Assembly (NCBI RefSeq): GCF_004793765.1
Contig: NZ_SRYM01000021.1
Span: 1 to 62,163, forward strand
Length of the DNA: 62,163 bases
Reading direction: 5' to 3'
Origin: Parabacteroides distasonis
Lineage (GTDB): Bacteria > Bacteroidota > Bacteroidia > Bacteroidales > Tannerellaceae
The position numbers were made by a program, and so were the translations under genes. Of this stretch, positions 45,365 to 57,263 are shown piece after piece; position 1 is the first letter of the stretch; each line of letters opens with the position of its first letter. Under the pieces are notes generated by a model. That model did no database searches and had not been told where the DNA came from. It saw only the letters and a list, made by a program, of their open reading frames with translations.

Positions 45365-46015
45365 ATCACATCCGTGAGATAAAAGAGTTGCAAGCATCTC
45401 CACGCTCCACTTCATATCCGTTGACATACAACAAAACGAGTGCATGAAATGCTCACATTGCTCGGTTCCCGATACATTGGTTGGCAAGACCGTTACCGTC
45501 AAGATAACTCCGAGAAACTTGTCATCCTCTATAATAACGACAAAGTGGCCGTACATGAGCGCATATGTTCCGGGGCCAAAAGATGGTCTGTCAAACTGGA
45601 ACATTACCTGACCACACTGGGACGTAAACCGGGAGCCTTGAATGCTTCGTTGGCCCTGAAACAAATGTCGGTCAAGATACAGGCATTGTTCCATAAGCAT
45701 TTTACAGACAAAGCCAGGGATTTTGTATTCTTGTTGCAGTATGCCAAAGATCATAATTTTACCCACACTGATATTGTAGAAGCATATGATGTATTGGCCG
45801 AGCGCGGTTTAAAGAGTGTATCTGCCGATCAGATCAAAACGAGGATGCATGCCGCCGGTCTGGATGAAAGCATAGGCGACGAATCAATCTGCCCGGGCGG
45901 GCATCTTCAGAACGAATCTTCACAGATAGAGGATGGCTCCATGAGGATACTGATGGATCTGTCCCGCATAATGGATACAGGGAATAGTATGAATGAAGTC
46001 CCGACAATTAATTAA
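45365..46015 (+). pseudogene. istA: IS21 transposase IstA, C-terminal fragment
   Basis: Only the last third of IstA remains. From about 45510 the frame reads EKLVILYNNDKVAVHER and HYLTTLGRKPGALNAS, then a helical tail. Just before this, the expected beta-barrel segment appears in another frame (HCSVPDTLVGKTVTVK), and an earlier piece (IKELQASPRSTSYPL) in a third. At least two frameshifts are therefore present. The DDE catalytic domain is absent. The ORF with GTG at 45440 is not a functional start. Confidence 0.75.
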
Positions 46016-46025
46016 AATCAATCAT

Positions 46026-46849
46026 ATGGAACTTGATTTAAATGATTTACAGATGGAAAATCTAAATGAGGAAAGAGCCTTTAACTACGCCAAGGAACTT
46101 AAACAGCCTGTTCTCAGGGATGAACTGGAGGATTTTATCTCTTTGGCCACGGAAGAGGGCTGGAGTTATCGCACGTTTATATGCAGGCTGCTCAGCAAGG
46201 AAATGGACGTGCACCTGGAGAATCGTCGAAAACAGCGGGTCAGGACGGCCGGATTCCCGGAGCTTAAATACCTTCAGGAACTGCAGAGGGAAGAACTGCC
46301 TAAAGATGCACAAACGGCATTACCCTGCCTGGAAACATTGGAATTTATAAACGAGGGACGTAATATTGTATTTTGTGGAAATCCCGGAACAGGCAAGACA
46401 CATCTGTCTATAGCACTAGGTATCAAAGCCTGTTTGGAAGGATATACCGTCTTTTTTACTTCCGTATCCCATTTGCTTACACAAATAAGGGAATGCCGCT
46501 CACAGAAAAGTCTCAGGCAACTCGAGTTGCGCTTCCAAAGGTATGATATGGTTATTTGTGACAAGTTTGGATACGTCAGCTGTGACAAGGAAGGAGAAGA
46601 AATGCTGTTTAACCATTTATCACTCAAGGCAGGAAAAAAACAATCATTGTCACTACAAACCTAGCCTTTAGCAGGTGGGGAGAGATTGTCAAAGACAAGG
46701 TGCTGGTGGCTGCAATCGTGGATAGGCTTACTCATAAAGCGTATCTGATAAACATGAATGAACAATCGTATCGCATGAAAGAAACACAAAAAATGTTGAA
46801 ATCCAATGAAAAACAACTATATTTGAACACTCTAATCAGAGGCACTTAG
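46026..46849 (+). pseudogene. istB: IS21 ATP-binding protein IstB, frameshifted
   Basis: AAA+ helper of IS21 transposition. The first 213 codons contain Walker A GNPGTGKTH (near residue 120). Walker B is degenerate, reading CDKFGYVSCD where DEFGY is normal. A run of seven A at about 46634-46640 puts the frame out and leads to a stop at 46662. With eight A the protein would continue through TTNLAFSRWGEI and VDRLTHKAYLINMN to a stop at 46847, the normal IstB end. It could be mutation or slippage, but with istA broken it is most likely dead. Confidence 0.8.
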
Positions 46850-46956
46850 TGGTATACTTTTCAATTACTAAGTGGAGTACTTTTCAGTTATTATCTACAA
46901 ATAAGGACGTATAGTTTGCTTCAATCCCACTAATTTTGCTTACTCTTGGAAAAGAA

Positions 46957-46989
46957 AAATCCCTGAACCTCTTTAAAATTCAGGGATTT
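46957..46989 (-). terminator. Terminator hairpin, probably of a lost tRNA gene
   Basis: An 11-bp perfect stem (AAATCCCTGAA and complement) is followed on the - strand by TTTTTC. It lies about 25 bases from the tRNA 3'-end fragment and in the right orientation to have ended that tRNA's transcript. Confidence 0.75.
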
Positions 46990-47004
46990 ACATCGTTTTG
47001 CTTT

Positions 47005-47031
47005 CTTAAAAAGTGGTGCCACCAGGAATCG
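47005..47031 (-). other. tRNA 3'-end fragment, probable attachment site of the island
   Basis: On the - strand the bases read CGATTCCTGGTGGCACCA followed by CTTTTTAAG. This fits tRNA positions 56-73: the T-loop end, a T-stem arm CCTGG, an acceptor arm TGGCACC and discriminator A. The remaining tRNA is absent, because the sequence diverges at 47032. Integrases commonly use tRNA 3' ends as att sites. The intact tRNA copy would be expected beyond the right edge. Confidence 0.7.
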
Positions 47032-47167
47032 TTATTTAATTCCAAGTGGTTTAATATCATTCTTTTCCAAAAGCTACTCAACTGTAATCTCCTCCGATTG
47101 CTCCACCAATGACTTGCGTTGTTTTGCGCATGGTTGCGTGAAGGTTTCCAAAGGCAAAGGTAATGAA

Positions 47168-48166
47168 TTACTTTGAACTTTTACCATTGTTATCTTTCAA
47201 TTTTTTGATTTCCTTATCAAAATCGCTTTCAAGCAGTTCCATTTCGCGTTTGCGATAGATGGCAAACTCTTTTTCTGCCTTTTCAATCGCTTGTTTGTGC
47301 GAAATATTTCCTTTGCCAATTAAAACCTTTCGCTTGTGTGCTATAATTTGGTTATCCAGTGCTTCTATCCAATCTTTCATCGTCATAGGATTCATTTCCA
47401 ATGCCTGGAACTCAGCAAAGTCCAAGAAACCGGACACAAGCAGATTCAAACGTTGAAGTTCAATCTCAGACAAATAGTTCTTGGCAATCTTTACATCATC
47501 CTTAGTCACATAGTTTCCCTTGAAGTTAGTCATGCCTACAAACGGTTTTTCATTATCCACACGATTGTATATGATTTCAGCAGCCGTATTTTCGTGGACA
47601 GCGTAATGCAACTTGTTTTGCACGGTGGCGAAGAACATCTTTGTCATTTCATCGCGAGGATCATAGTCTGTGGCTGTAGCATAAATATCTGTGACTTGTT
47701 GGTAGAAGTTGCGCTCACTACTACGAATATCCCTGATGCGTTGCAACAACTCTCGAAAATAACGGTTTCCACCTTGCTTCAATCGCTCATCATCCATTGT
47801 AAAGCCCTTTTGGATATATTCGTGAAGCCGTTGGGTAGCCCAACGACGGAAGCGTGTTGCAACCTGAGACTGGATACGATACCCCAATGCTATGATCATA
47901 TCAAGATTATAGTGGTCAATGTTACGTTTTACCTGACGATTACCCTCTTGTCGAACTAACAAGAATTTCTTGTTAGTTGCTTCTATGGCAAGTTCTCCGT
48001 CCTTATATATATTGTCCACATGTTGGCTAATGTTTTGTTGGGTAGTGCAATAAATTTCTGCCAATTGATTTTGTGTTAGCCACAAATCCGCATCAGCAAA
48101 GCGCACCGACACACGAGTTATTTCGTTGTCGTCTTGATAGAGTATTATTTTGTTTTCATCATCCAT
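47168..48166 (-). CDS. RhuM-family protein
   Basis: A 332-aa member of the RhuM (virulence protein RhuM/DinD-like) family. It has the N-terminal WLTQNQLAEIY helix-turn-helix-like part, NISQHVDNIYKDGEL, NLDMIIALGYRI and RFRRWATQRLHEYI, and a C-terminal coiled coil. The molecular function is not known. RhuM genes often sit inside restriction or other defence loci. It starts 5 bases after the DUF3732 gene stop and is the last gene of the long - strand operon. Confidence 0.88.
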   Translation of the reverse strand: MDDENKIILYQDDNEITRVSVRFADADLWLTQNQLAEIYCTTQQNISQHVDNIYKDGELAIEATNKKFLLVRQEGNRQVKRNIDHYNLDMIIALGYRIQSQVATRFRRWATQRLHEYIQKGFTMDDERLKQGGNRYFRELLQRIRDIRSSERNFYQQVTDIYATATDYDPRDEMTKMFFATVQNKLHYAVHENTAAEIIYNRVDNEKPFVGMTNFKGNYVTKDDVKIAKNYLSEIELQRLNLLVSGFLDFAEFQALEMNPMTMKDWIEALDNQIIAHKRKVLIGKGNISHKQAIEKAEKEFAIYRKREMELLESDFDKEIKKLKDNNGKSSK

Positions 48167-48171
48167 ATTGA

Positions 48172-50670
<2,499 letters not shown>

Positions 50671-50678
<8 letters not shown>

Positions 50679-51801
50679 TGGCTTTGCCTTTTAATAACCA
50701 TACTAATTCATCTTTTTCGTTTGCTATCATATGAAGCATACCATTATGGAAATATAAATCCACATTATTATATGTGTGAAAAGTTATATCGCTACTTCCC
50801 GTCATCTCATCATAAAAGTCTTGAGATCTGGCTATTTGCTCACCATCTTTGTAATTTCTTGATGCTTTTCTATATTTCGCCGTATAACTCCCAATCAAGT
50901 TCTCTTCATATTGTAATAGTGAATTTTTCTTTGTCTCAGACTTTTCTAATTCCTGCTGAATCACATTTGCTGTATGTACATAATCATCAATAGCTTCAGG
51001 AATAATATCTTCATATTTAATATCCTTAATTTTTTCGACAAAGGCATAACCATCGTAGTCATTTCTCTTGATATCTGCTAACTTTATTTTTGCAGGGAAC
51101 ACTGCTGTATTTTCCACTAATGTTTTTGTTATATCTTCTGCTTCTCTCGTGAAATCAGCGTATGTAATCTTCCAGTTTCTACTAACGGTCTCTGGATTAA
51201 GTATATATCCAAACATATGATTTATATATTTCCCTTTTTGTATATTGGGGATGTTCTTACAATACTTTTCTTGAATGTATTTATAGTATTGGCTTCCATC
51301 CATATTTACACTATCAATGTATAACATTTTTGTTATTTGTGATAGTCTCGTTGCATTCTTGTCATCAAAAATGGTATCCATGTATGTTGCTAAATCCTTA
51401 TTTCTTCTCTTTCGTGAGTCAAAATTCTTTTTGATATTCCTAAGAGCTTTTATCCTTTCTGATGGAGTTTCTTTATTCCAATTTAACCATGCAGATTCTA
51501 TAGAAACTTTTTGGGTAGTTAATAATACAAGCGAACTAAAGGTGTCAATAGGAAAATCTTCACTCGTCCAGTTATAAATACTCTTCCATACATTCTTGTC
51601 GGAATCAGTTAATGATTTTTTATAAAGTTTTGATTCTATCTGTTTGCTATCAGGCAGATTTCCTAGTACAGATACATCACCATAAGTTTCTATATAAACC
51701 GTTTGTCCTTCTTGCATTTCAAAACATCGTTCTAATGCAATAAGGAATTGGAATAAAACACCTTTAATAGATGACGTTGAATCAAACTTTAGCTTTTGCA
51801 T
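50671..51801 (-). CDS. ABC-3C effector with PD-(D/E)xK-like nuclease domain
   Basis: A 376-aa protein whose first 100 residues look like a Cap4/DUF4297-type restriction-endonuclease fold: GVLFQFLIALERC, then YIETYGDVSV with D42, and KQIESK with E56 and K58, the spacing of a PD-(D/E)xK active site. The rest is helical and probably the domain that docks on the middle component. Its neighbours (middle component, then DUF3732 ATPase) complete the three-gene ABC-3C layout. It would cut DNA when the system is triggered. Nuclease activity is predicted from motifs only. Confidence 0.72.
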
Positions 51802-51813
51802 ATTAAACTATAA

Positions 51814-53688
51814 TTAAGATAATGCGTCTTTTAATGTTCCTTTATCAAGCTTAGTGTTCTGTAAGAACATATCTTTCGTTATTCCTAAATTAGGAATATT
51901 CATAAGATTTTCAATCATCTTATTAAGCCTTGTTTCTTTTACCACTGGAAGTGTTCCATGATTCCCATTAATAAAATCATATAACATAATCCCGTCATAT
52001 TGCCATGTATCAATAATACAAAGAGGATTCTCTTCTTTACCTCTAATCATATCCTGTTTTAATTTAAACTCAAAAGAATAATTGTGTAGAGGATGGACAA
52101 ATTTAAGGTGGCAATCTTTGTCAACAAGCAATATTTTTACTTTTATAGATATCGTTTTGAGATCCTCAATTAATTTTATTGCATCGTATAATTCACGTTT
52201 ATAAATGGGATATGATAATTTCTGATAATGTGCAGATGGATTTAGTATGGTTAGTCTTGAGCGAGAAAAACGTTTTTTGATATCCTCTGGAATTGAATTT
52301 GTATATTGTAATAATCTCTTCCACAAAACATTTAATTCTACAAAACGTCCTTCTGCATTTTTACAATATTCATCGGGTAAATATTCTGTTACAATTTCCT
52401 CCAACGCTTTTCTAATATATAATGCACATGTAGTGTAATCGTTTGCTGCATAATATTTCTTTGACTTGGATAATGAATCGTTTTCGCCATCTATAATTAT
52501 AGGAAATTCGTACTTGGTAGTTTCGTCTTCTCCAACGTACATTTCTTTCTTCAGCCATTGAGAGCTCATTTTATGCTCTCTAATCTTACAATCTACAAAA
52601 TTATATAGGTTTAGGTCATGGGTAAAGAATAAGATTTGATATCTATTAGCAAAATCGCCCAGCAACAAGTCCATAAGTTTATCCCTATTACTCATATCAA
52701 GGCTTATCATTAAATCATCTAATACCAATACTTTTAATGCGTCTGGAACGGCTGTACCTATTCGTTGGTCTATGATTGCCAATCTAATGGCAACAGCTAT
52801 TGCTGACATCTTTGCCTCATTAAGAAACGATTGTGGCTTCTTTATTTGAACGGCTTGATTGTTGTAACTTGTTATCGCCAAATCTATATGGAAAGATGTC
52901 CATTCATAATTTTTATCTTTCTTAATATGAGTGGGTGGGGTATATTTCAGTTCAAATTCTATGTTGTAGCCAAGTTTTTTAACATAATCAGACGCATGGC
53001 TATTTATAAAATCTATCAGCTTTACAAATTGGTCATTAAAATGTTTTTCAAAATCCAAAAAGTCAGAGTATTCAGGACTGTTTTTATATACTTGTATTGT
53101 ATCACCGTTATGGTTTATTGTCGTTCCCGGTCCTTTTTTGTACTCTTCCCACATTGAGCCAGCATTCGTTAAGGTTTTGCCTTTTATCGGAAACGAGGGG
53201 AAAGTTACATAAGGTAATACAGAATAGTTAAAAACCTCATACAAATCAGGTGTCTCACTATTCTTAAAATCCTGAAACTTAAAGATTGACTGATAATTAA
53301 TAAAGTCAGTTGCCTTACGTGATTCTTGAACATCAGTATTTCCACAAATAGCACTATCCAATAAAGACAATACATATTCTGCATTGTTGTCTGTTTCTAT
53401 CTTTATACAAGAATCACAATGTTCCTTGTTTGTAATAGGACAAGTTCGCTTTGTTGCATAGATATTAACCAATGATTCCTCATTGATTCCGAAGGGCTGA
53501 AAATATTTATCTGTTTCAACCGATCTCTTGAAAGATGCTTCCAATAGGGTATAGACTCCCCAAAACAATGAACTTTTACCGCTTCCATTCTCTCCATACA
53601 AAAGCAAGTGGTTGCCACTGATATTTATTACTTTTTCTTTACCGAAAAACTTAAAGTTGGACAATGTTAATGTATTAATCTTGCTCAT
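51814..53688 (-). CDS. AAA/ABC ATPase, RecF/RloC-like
   Basis: A 624-aa ATPase. Walker A is YGENGSGKSS (near residue 32), with a Cys-rich insert (CPITNKEHCDSC near 82-93). Walker B is VLVLDDLMISLD and the H-switch is FFTHD, and a C-terminal helical domain follows (ALYIRKALEEIVTEYLP, LNPSAHY). It lacks long coiled coils, so it is closer to RecF or AAA-15-type defence ATPases than to Rad50. Its start overlaps the methyltransferase stop by 4 bases. It is a second ATPase within the operon and could serve either the restriction-like module or the ABC-3C module. Exact role unknown. Confidence 0.8.
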   Translation of the reverse strand: MSKINTLTLSNFKFFGKEKVINISGNHLLLYGENGSGKSSLFWGVYTLLEASFKRSVETDKYFQPFGINEESLVNIYATKRTCPITNKEHCDSCIKIETDNNAEYVLSLLDSAICGNTDVQESRKATDFINYQSIFKFQDFKNSETPDLYEVFNYSVLPYVTFPSFPIKGKTLTNAGSMWEEYKKGPGTTINHNGDTIQVYKNSPEYSDFLDFEKHFNDQFVKLIDFINSHASDYVKKLGYNIEFELKYTPPTHIKKDKNYEWTSFHIDLAITSYNNQAVQIKKPQSFLNEAKMSAIAVAIRLAIIDQRIGTAVPDALKVLVLDDLMISLDMSNRDKLMDLLLGDFANRYQILFFTHDLNLYNFVDCKIREHKMSSQWLKKEMYVGEDETTKYEFPIIIDGENDSLSKSKKYYAANDYTTCALYIRKALEEIVTEYLPDEYCKNAEGRFVELNVLWKRLLQYTNSIPEDIKKRFSRSRLTILNPSAHYQKLSYPIYKRELYDAIKLIEDLKTISIKVKILLVDKDCHLKFVHPLHNYSFEFKLKQDMIRGKEENPLCIIDTWQYDGIMLYDFINGNHGTLPVVKETRLNKMIENLMNIPNLGITKDMFLQNTKLDKGTLKDALS

Positions 53689-56600
53689 ATTGTGGCTGTT
53701 CTATGAATTTGATAAATAAAATTATGGCTTCTGGTATCTAATAACATTATCTTTTGCCGAACCATATTTTCTGATTGCTGATACCATTTGTAGAATGATT
53801 CTATTGTTGTATCAACATTAGATATACCACTCCAGTCATAGTTGTTCAAATCCGAGATTACATCTATCAGATTGTCTTTCATGTGTTGCTCGAAATATAG
53901 TTCATAGAAAATCATGTCAACAATCTCCTCAATATGCGTTGCCAACCTCTTATTACTTGTATGAGTAAGAATGTCAGCGTTGTCTTTGTCATAAAGGTAA
54001 AGCAAGAAATCTGCTAGTTTTTCAATGATTATTTCACCTTTACTCGTTTGTTGAGGTTCAGGTACAGGAAACGGTTTTATATAATCGGGTTTAAATCTAA
54101 AGAATCCATTTGCTAAAACTGTTCCTGTGTTTGACAAAAACCACCAACAAAGACGAGAATTTAGCAGAGCCATCCAGAACTTATAGTTTTCTTGAATGTC
54201 GCTTTTTTTTATGTATCCGTATATTGTTGTCGTTTGATAAAATTCGCCTTTTGTATCTAATGCGAAATTTCCCCCCATTGAGATATCTGGCGCAACAAGT
54301 TTTTCATTGTCAAACAGAACAAGGTTCTTTGGATAAATATATCTGAACCAGTAGTCATCATTACGCAATCGTCCCTTTTCGCGGTTTCGCAGTTCTTCTT
54401 TACATTCCTTCAAATAGGCATATCCATAGGGATATAGGACGGACAATTCATTTTCCGTATATAGTACTGCTTTCCCATTCTCTATCTTATATGGGAAAAT
54501 TACATAACGATTAGTCTTAATACTGTCATAACGATGAACATCTTCTCCTTTAAGCAAAGGTTTTACCAAACCACGTTCAATCTTAACACAGCATTTAAGA
54601 TGCTTTGATTCGCCAATTATCAAACCATTTTGTTCTGCGCATTCATACAAGAAATACACATCATCCTTACTCGTTTGTAGTCCACAAAATATCCTGTCAA
54701 AGATATCACCAATACACCGAGAATGCTTTTCTATTTCTTTTAGAATCTTTGTTGTCTGTCCTACTGTCAGCACCCAAGTGTTTTTATCAAATTTCTTTGC
54801 AGGGATTTCTGATGCTGATTCTTTGTCTATGGATTTCAAGTATTGTCCTAGTTCTTGATTTGTCTCCAAATTATGATCAAGTTCATAATAATGCAATGCT
54901 TCACTGTTTGGGACAAACCATTGCAATGCCGTGTAAGTTGAAGCGTTAAATACTTGATATGCTCCAAAATTGATGATTTTATTTGCTGCATTGTGTTCTG
55001 CCACCAAACCTCTCAGTCCCTTCCCGAAAGCCGCATTAGTCCATTTCATAGGCATTATGAAATTTACTATTCCACGGCTGTTGATTAACTGCAAGCCTCG
55101 CTCTACGAATATTGCATATAAATCAAACGAGCCGGTGGCAACCTTGTATTTGTTTACCAGTTCATCTGCATACAAAGGATTGACATCCCTTATTCCTTGT
55201 ATTCTTAAATAAGGTGGATTGCCAATAATCAGGTCAAATCCCATAAAGTTTCCATTATCGTCAAGAAGTGAAGGGAATTCGAATCTCCATTCAAATGCAT
55301 CGTCATAAAGTTTGTTGCATTCAATCTCATCAAATTCTGTTTCTAAGTCTTTTAGCTGTTTCTTTAGTTTTTTCAGCAAAGCTATTTCTTCTTGAATACG
55401 TTCAAACAATGTTGGAGCTTCAAGATTATTGATTTTCTTTTTAAGCCTTGTTAGCTTATTTCTTTCCTTATCAGTCAATTCTGAACGGAACACACTTTTA
55501 ATATCGTTAATGGTACTTTTGAATTGCTCTTTCGTGTTATGATCGGAAGTATTTGTGTATTCTGCAACCATTTGTTTGTATTTTTCAAGCGACATCCGCT
55601 CATCTTCTTCGCAGCCAACGTTATACTCTTTGAAAACATCATCCAAAGGTTCGTTTATGTCATAACAATTCAATAGGGAGTTGCCACAAACTATTTTATA
55701 ATCTAAATTGGGAAGTGGCTGCGGCTTTTCTGCATCAACAACCAATGCCAACCAGAAACGTAAACGTGCAATGTCAACAGCACCCTGTTCGATATCAACG
55801 CCAAAGATATTATTTTGGATTATATCACGTTTCGTGTTAGTAGAATCAAAGTTCCCATGAGGCTCTGCGTGTGAATGTAAATGATGTATTGCGTGATACA
55901 ATACATAAAGGATACCCATAGGGAATGCTCCCGATCCAATGGCAGGATCACATACTTTAATCTCTTTAAGTAACCGGGTAAATCGTATCGCAATGTCCTT
56001 GCTTTGGAGTATAGGATTCACCACTCCATCATTGATAAGTTGCTCAATAGGTCCGGCATATTGCTCTGATGGCTCGTGAGTTTTGAGGTATTGTATCACA
56101 CTTTGGCGACACATATATTGCACAATCTCCTTTGGGGTGTAGAATGCTCCTTTGTCTTTGTTATCCTCCAATAGATTTTCGAAAATATGTCCCAACATTT
56201 CAGGATCGATACCTACCTCGCTATCATCGGGGTCGTTCTCATCAATGGTGAAGTTGTATTGAGAGAAAAAATCCATCAATTCCTTGAAGTAGGTATATGA
56301 AAAATCAATGCTTAGATTATCTGTATCATCGGGGTCAAAGAGTCCACCATTGAGATATGGAATACCCTCAAACTCTGTTAAAAGAGATAAATCCCATCTT
56401 TTCTTTGTAAACAATGCAACACGTTCTTCCGACTTAGTATTTAAAACTCCAAAGAATAATGGCTCTAAAATATCGCTTAACAACCTATTATTATTAAGAT
56501 ATTTATCAATGAGATTACTAAGGAATTTTTTATCTCCACCTTCCCATTTAGTGTTAGATGCAGGTACACCCATCCATCCTTTCTTTTGCAAGAACTGCAA

Positions 56601-57251
56601 GAATACCAAACGGCCTAATAGCTTCTTGACATAATCACGATGTGGTTTTGTATTGCCAATCTCTTTCAAGAATGCATAGTATTGCTCCTTGTATTCTCTA
56701 AAAAAGTCTTTGTTGAGTCGCTCGACAGAGAATGCATCAATAACATCTGTCAAATAGATAGATTCAGATGTCTTCTTATTAGCCAATTCTATAAGTCGGC
56801 TTGCAGCCGTAGTGCAAGGCTCGTTCTTGCCTAACAAGAATGTATATCGCTTAGGGGCAGTTTCCTTCTTGACCAGTTCTCCACTTTCATTGAAATAGGT
56901 CTGCTTCGCAATAAAGGTTAAACGATAGTCATCTTTGTCTTGTGAATGGTAGAATGCTAATGCTCCATGAAACTTATCTTGGTCTATAAAATTAGCCGCA
57001 ATATTACGCAAATCTTTACGGTTGCGTGGAATAAGTACATTGTCTGCAACTTCAAAATCGAATATAGCCAATGAACGTCCATCATCTAAACGGATGTTTC
57101 CCGCATGGCCACCATCCTTAACATGTGAATCCGTAATCTTAGTAACACTTGTGAAGATTTCAACTTTGGGGAAAATCTTTTCCAACAAATCTTTCCAAAT
57201 TTTGAAATCAAATCTTGTAGATAGTATATTTTTCAAATATGCTTGATTCAT
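53685..57251 (-). CDS. Eco57I-type adenine-specific DNA methyltransferase (possible type IIG-like)
   Basis: A 1188-aa class I SAM-dependent DNA methyltransferase. It has SAM motif I in VCDPAIGSGAFPMG near residue 434, and NPPY (motif IV, N6-adenine) near 675 in IIGNPPYLRIQG. Between them is a coiled insert (residues 540-640). A target-recognition-like C-terminal region ends near VDMIFYELYF. The N-terminal 150 residues include DDGRSLAIFDFEV, which recalls a restriction domain but lacks a clear ExK, so cleavage by this protein is uncertain. It lies between the helicase gene (12-base gap) and the ATPase gene (4-base overlap). Confidence 0.88.
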   Translation of the reverse strand: MNQAYLKNILSTRFDFKIWKDLLEKIFPKVEIFTSVTKITDSHVKDGGHAGNIRLDDGRSLAIFDFEVADNVLIPRNRKDLRNIAANFIDQDKFHGALAFYHSQDKDDYRLTFIAKQTYFNESGELVKKETAPKRYTFLLGKNEPCTTAASRLIELANKKTSESIYLTDVIDAFSVERLNKDFFREYKEQYYAFLKEIGNTKPHRDYVKKLLGRLVFLQFLQKKGWMGVPASNTKWEGGDKKFLSNLIDKYLNNNRLLSDILEPLFFGVLNTKSEERVALFTKKRWDLSLLTEFEGIPYLNGGLFDPDDTDNLSIDFSYTYFKELMDFFSQYNFTIDENDPDDSEVGIDPEMLGHIFENLLEDNKDKGAFYTPKEIVQYMCRQSVIQYLKTHEPSEQYAGPIEQLINDGVVNPILQSKDIAIRFTRLLKEIKVCDPAIGSGAFPMGILYVLYHAIHHLHSHAEPHGNFDSTNTKRDIIQNNIFGVDIEQGAVDIARLRFWLALVVDAEKPQPLPNLDYKIVCGNSLLNCYDINEPLDDVFKEYNVGCEEDERMSLEKYKQMVAEYTNTSDHNTKEQFKSTINDIKSVFRSELTDKERNKLTRLKKKINNLEAPTLFERIQEEIALLKKLKKQLKDLETEFDEIECNKLYDDAFEWRFEFPSLLDDNGNFMGFDLIIGNPPYLRIQGIRDVNPLYADELVNKYKVATGSFDLYAIFVERGLQLINSRGIVNFIMPMKWTNAAFGKGLRGLVAEHNAANKIINFGAYQVFNASTYTALQWFVPNSEALHYYELDHNLETNQELGQYLKSIDKESASEIPAKKFDKNTWVLTVGQTTKILKEIEKHSRCIGDIFDRIFCGLQTSKDDVYFLYECAEQNGLIIGESKHLKCCVKIERGLVKPLLKGEDVHRYDSIKTNRYVIFPYKIENGKAVLYTENELSVLYPYGYAYLKECKEELRNREKGRLRNDDYWFRYIYPKNLVLFDNEKLVAPDISMGGNFALDTKGEFYQTTTIYGYIKKSDIQENYKFWMALLNSRLCWWFLSNTGTVLANGFFRFKPDYIKPFPVPEPQQTSKGEIIIEKLADFLLYLYDKDNADILTHTSNKRLATHIEEIVDMIFYELYFEQHMKDNLIDVISDLNNYDWSGISNVDTTIESFYKWYQQSENMVRQKIMLLDTRSHNFIYQIHRTATI

Positions 57252-57263
57252 AACGATACTTTA

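Larger units (their letters stand above)
45365..46890 (+). mobile_element. Decayed IS21-family insertion sequence
   Basis: Consists of a C-terminal istA fragment, a frameshifted istB, and a right end with two direct copies of a roughly 22-base terminal repeat (46846-46867 and 46868-46890, both containing TACTTTTCA), as is usual for IS21 ends. The left end and most of istA are missing, so the element is not mobile by itself. Confidence 0.8.

Noticed and set aside
45341-45766. 141-codon - strand open frame
   Set aside because: Antisense to the istA fragment, which matches IS21 on the + strand.
46016-46025. Programmed frameshift joining istA and istB
   Set aside because: The two genes have separate starts, and the visible frame breaks lie inside each gene, so decay is the simpler explanation.
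47040-47160. Short C-terminal-like peptide downstream of RhuM
   Set aside because: A frame reading TFTQPCAKQRKSLVEQSEE exists but is too short and lacks a start; it may be a gene tail remnant and cannot be supported.
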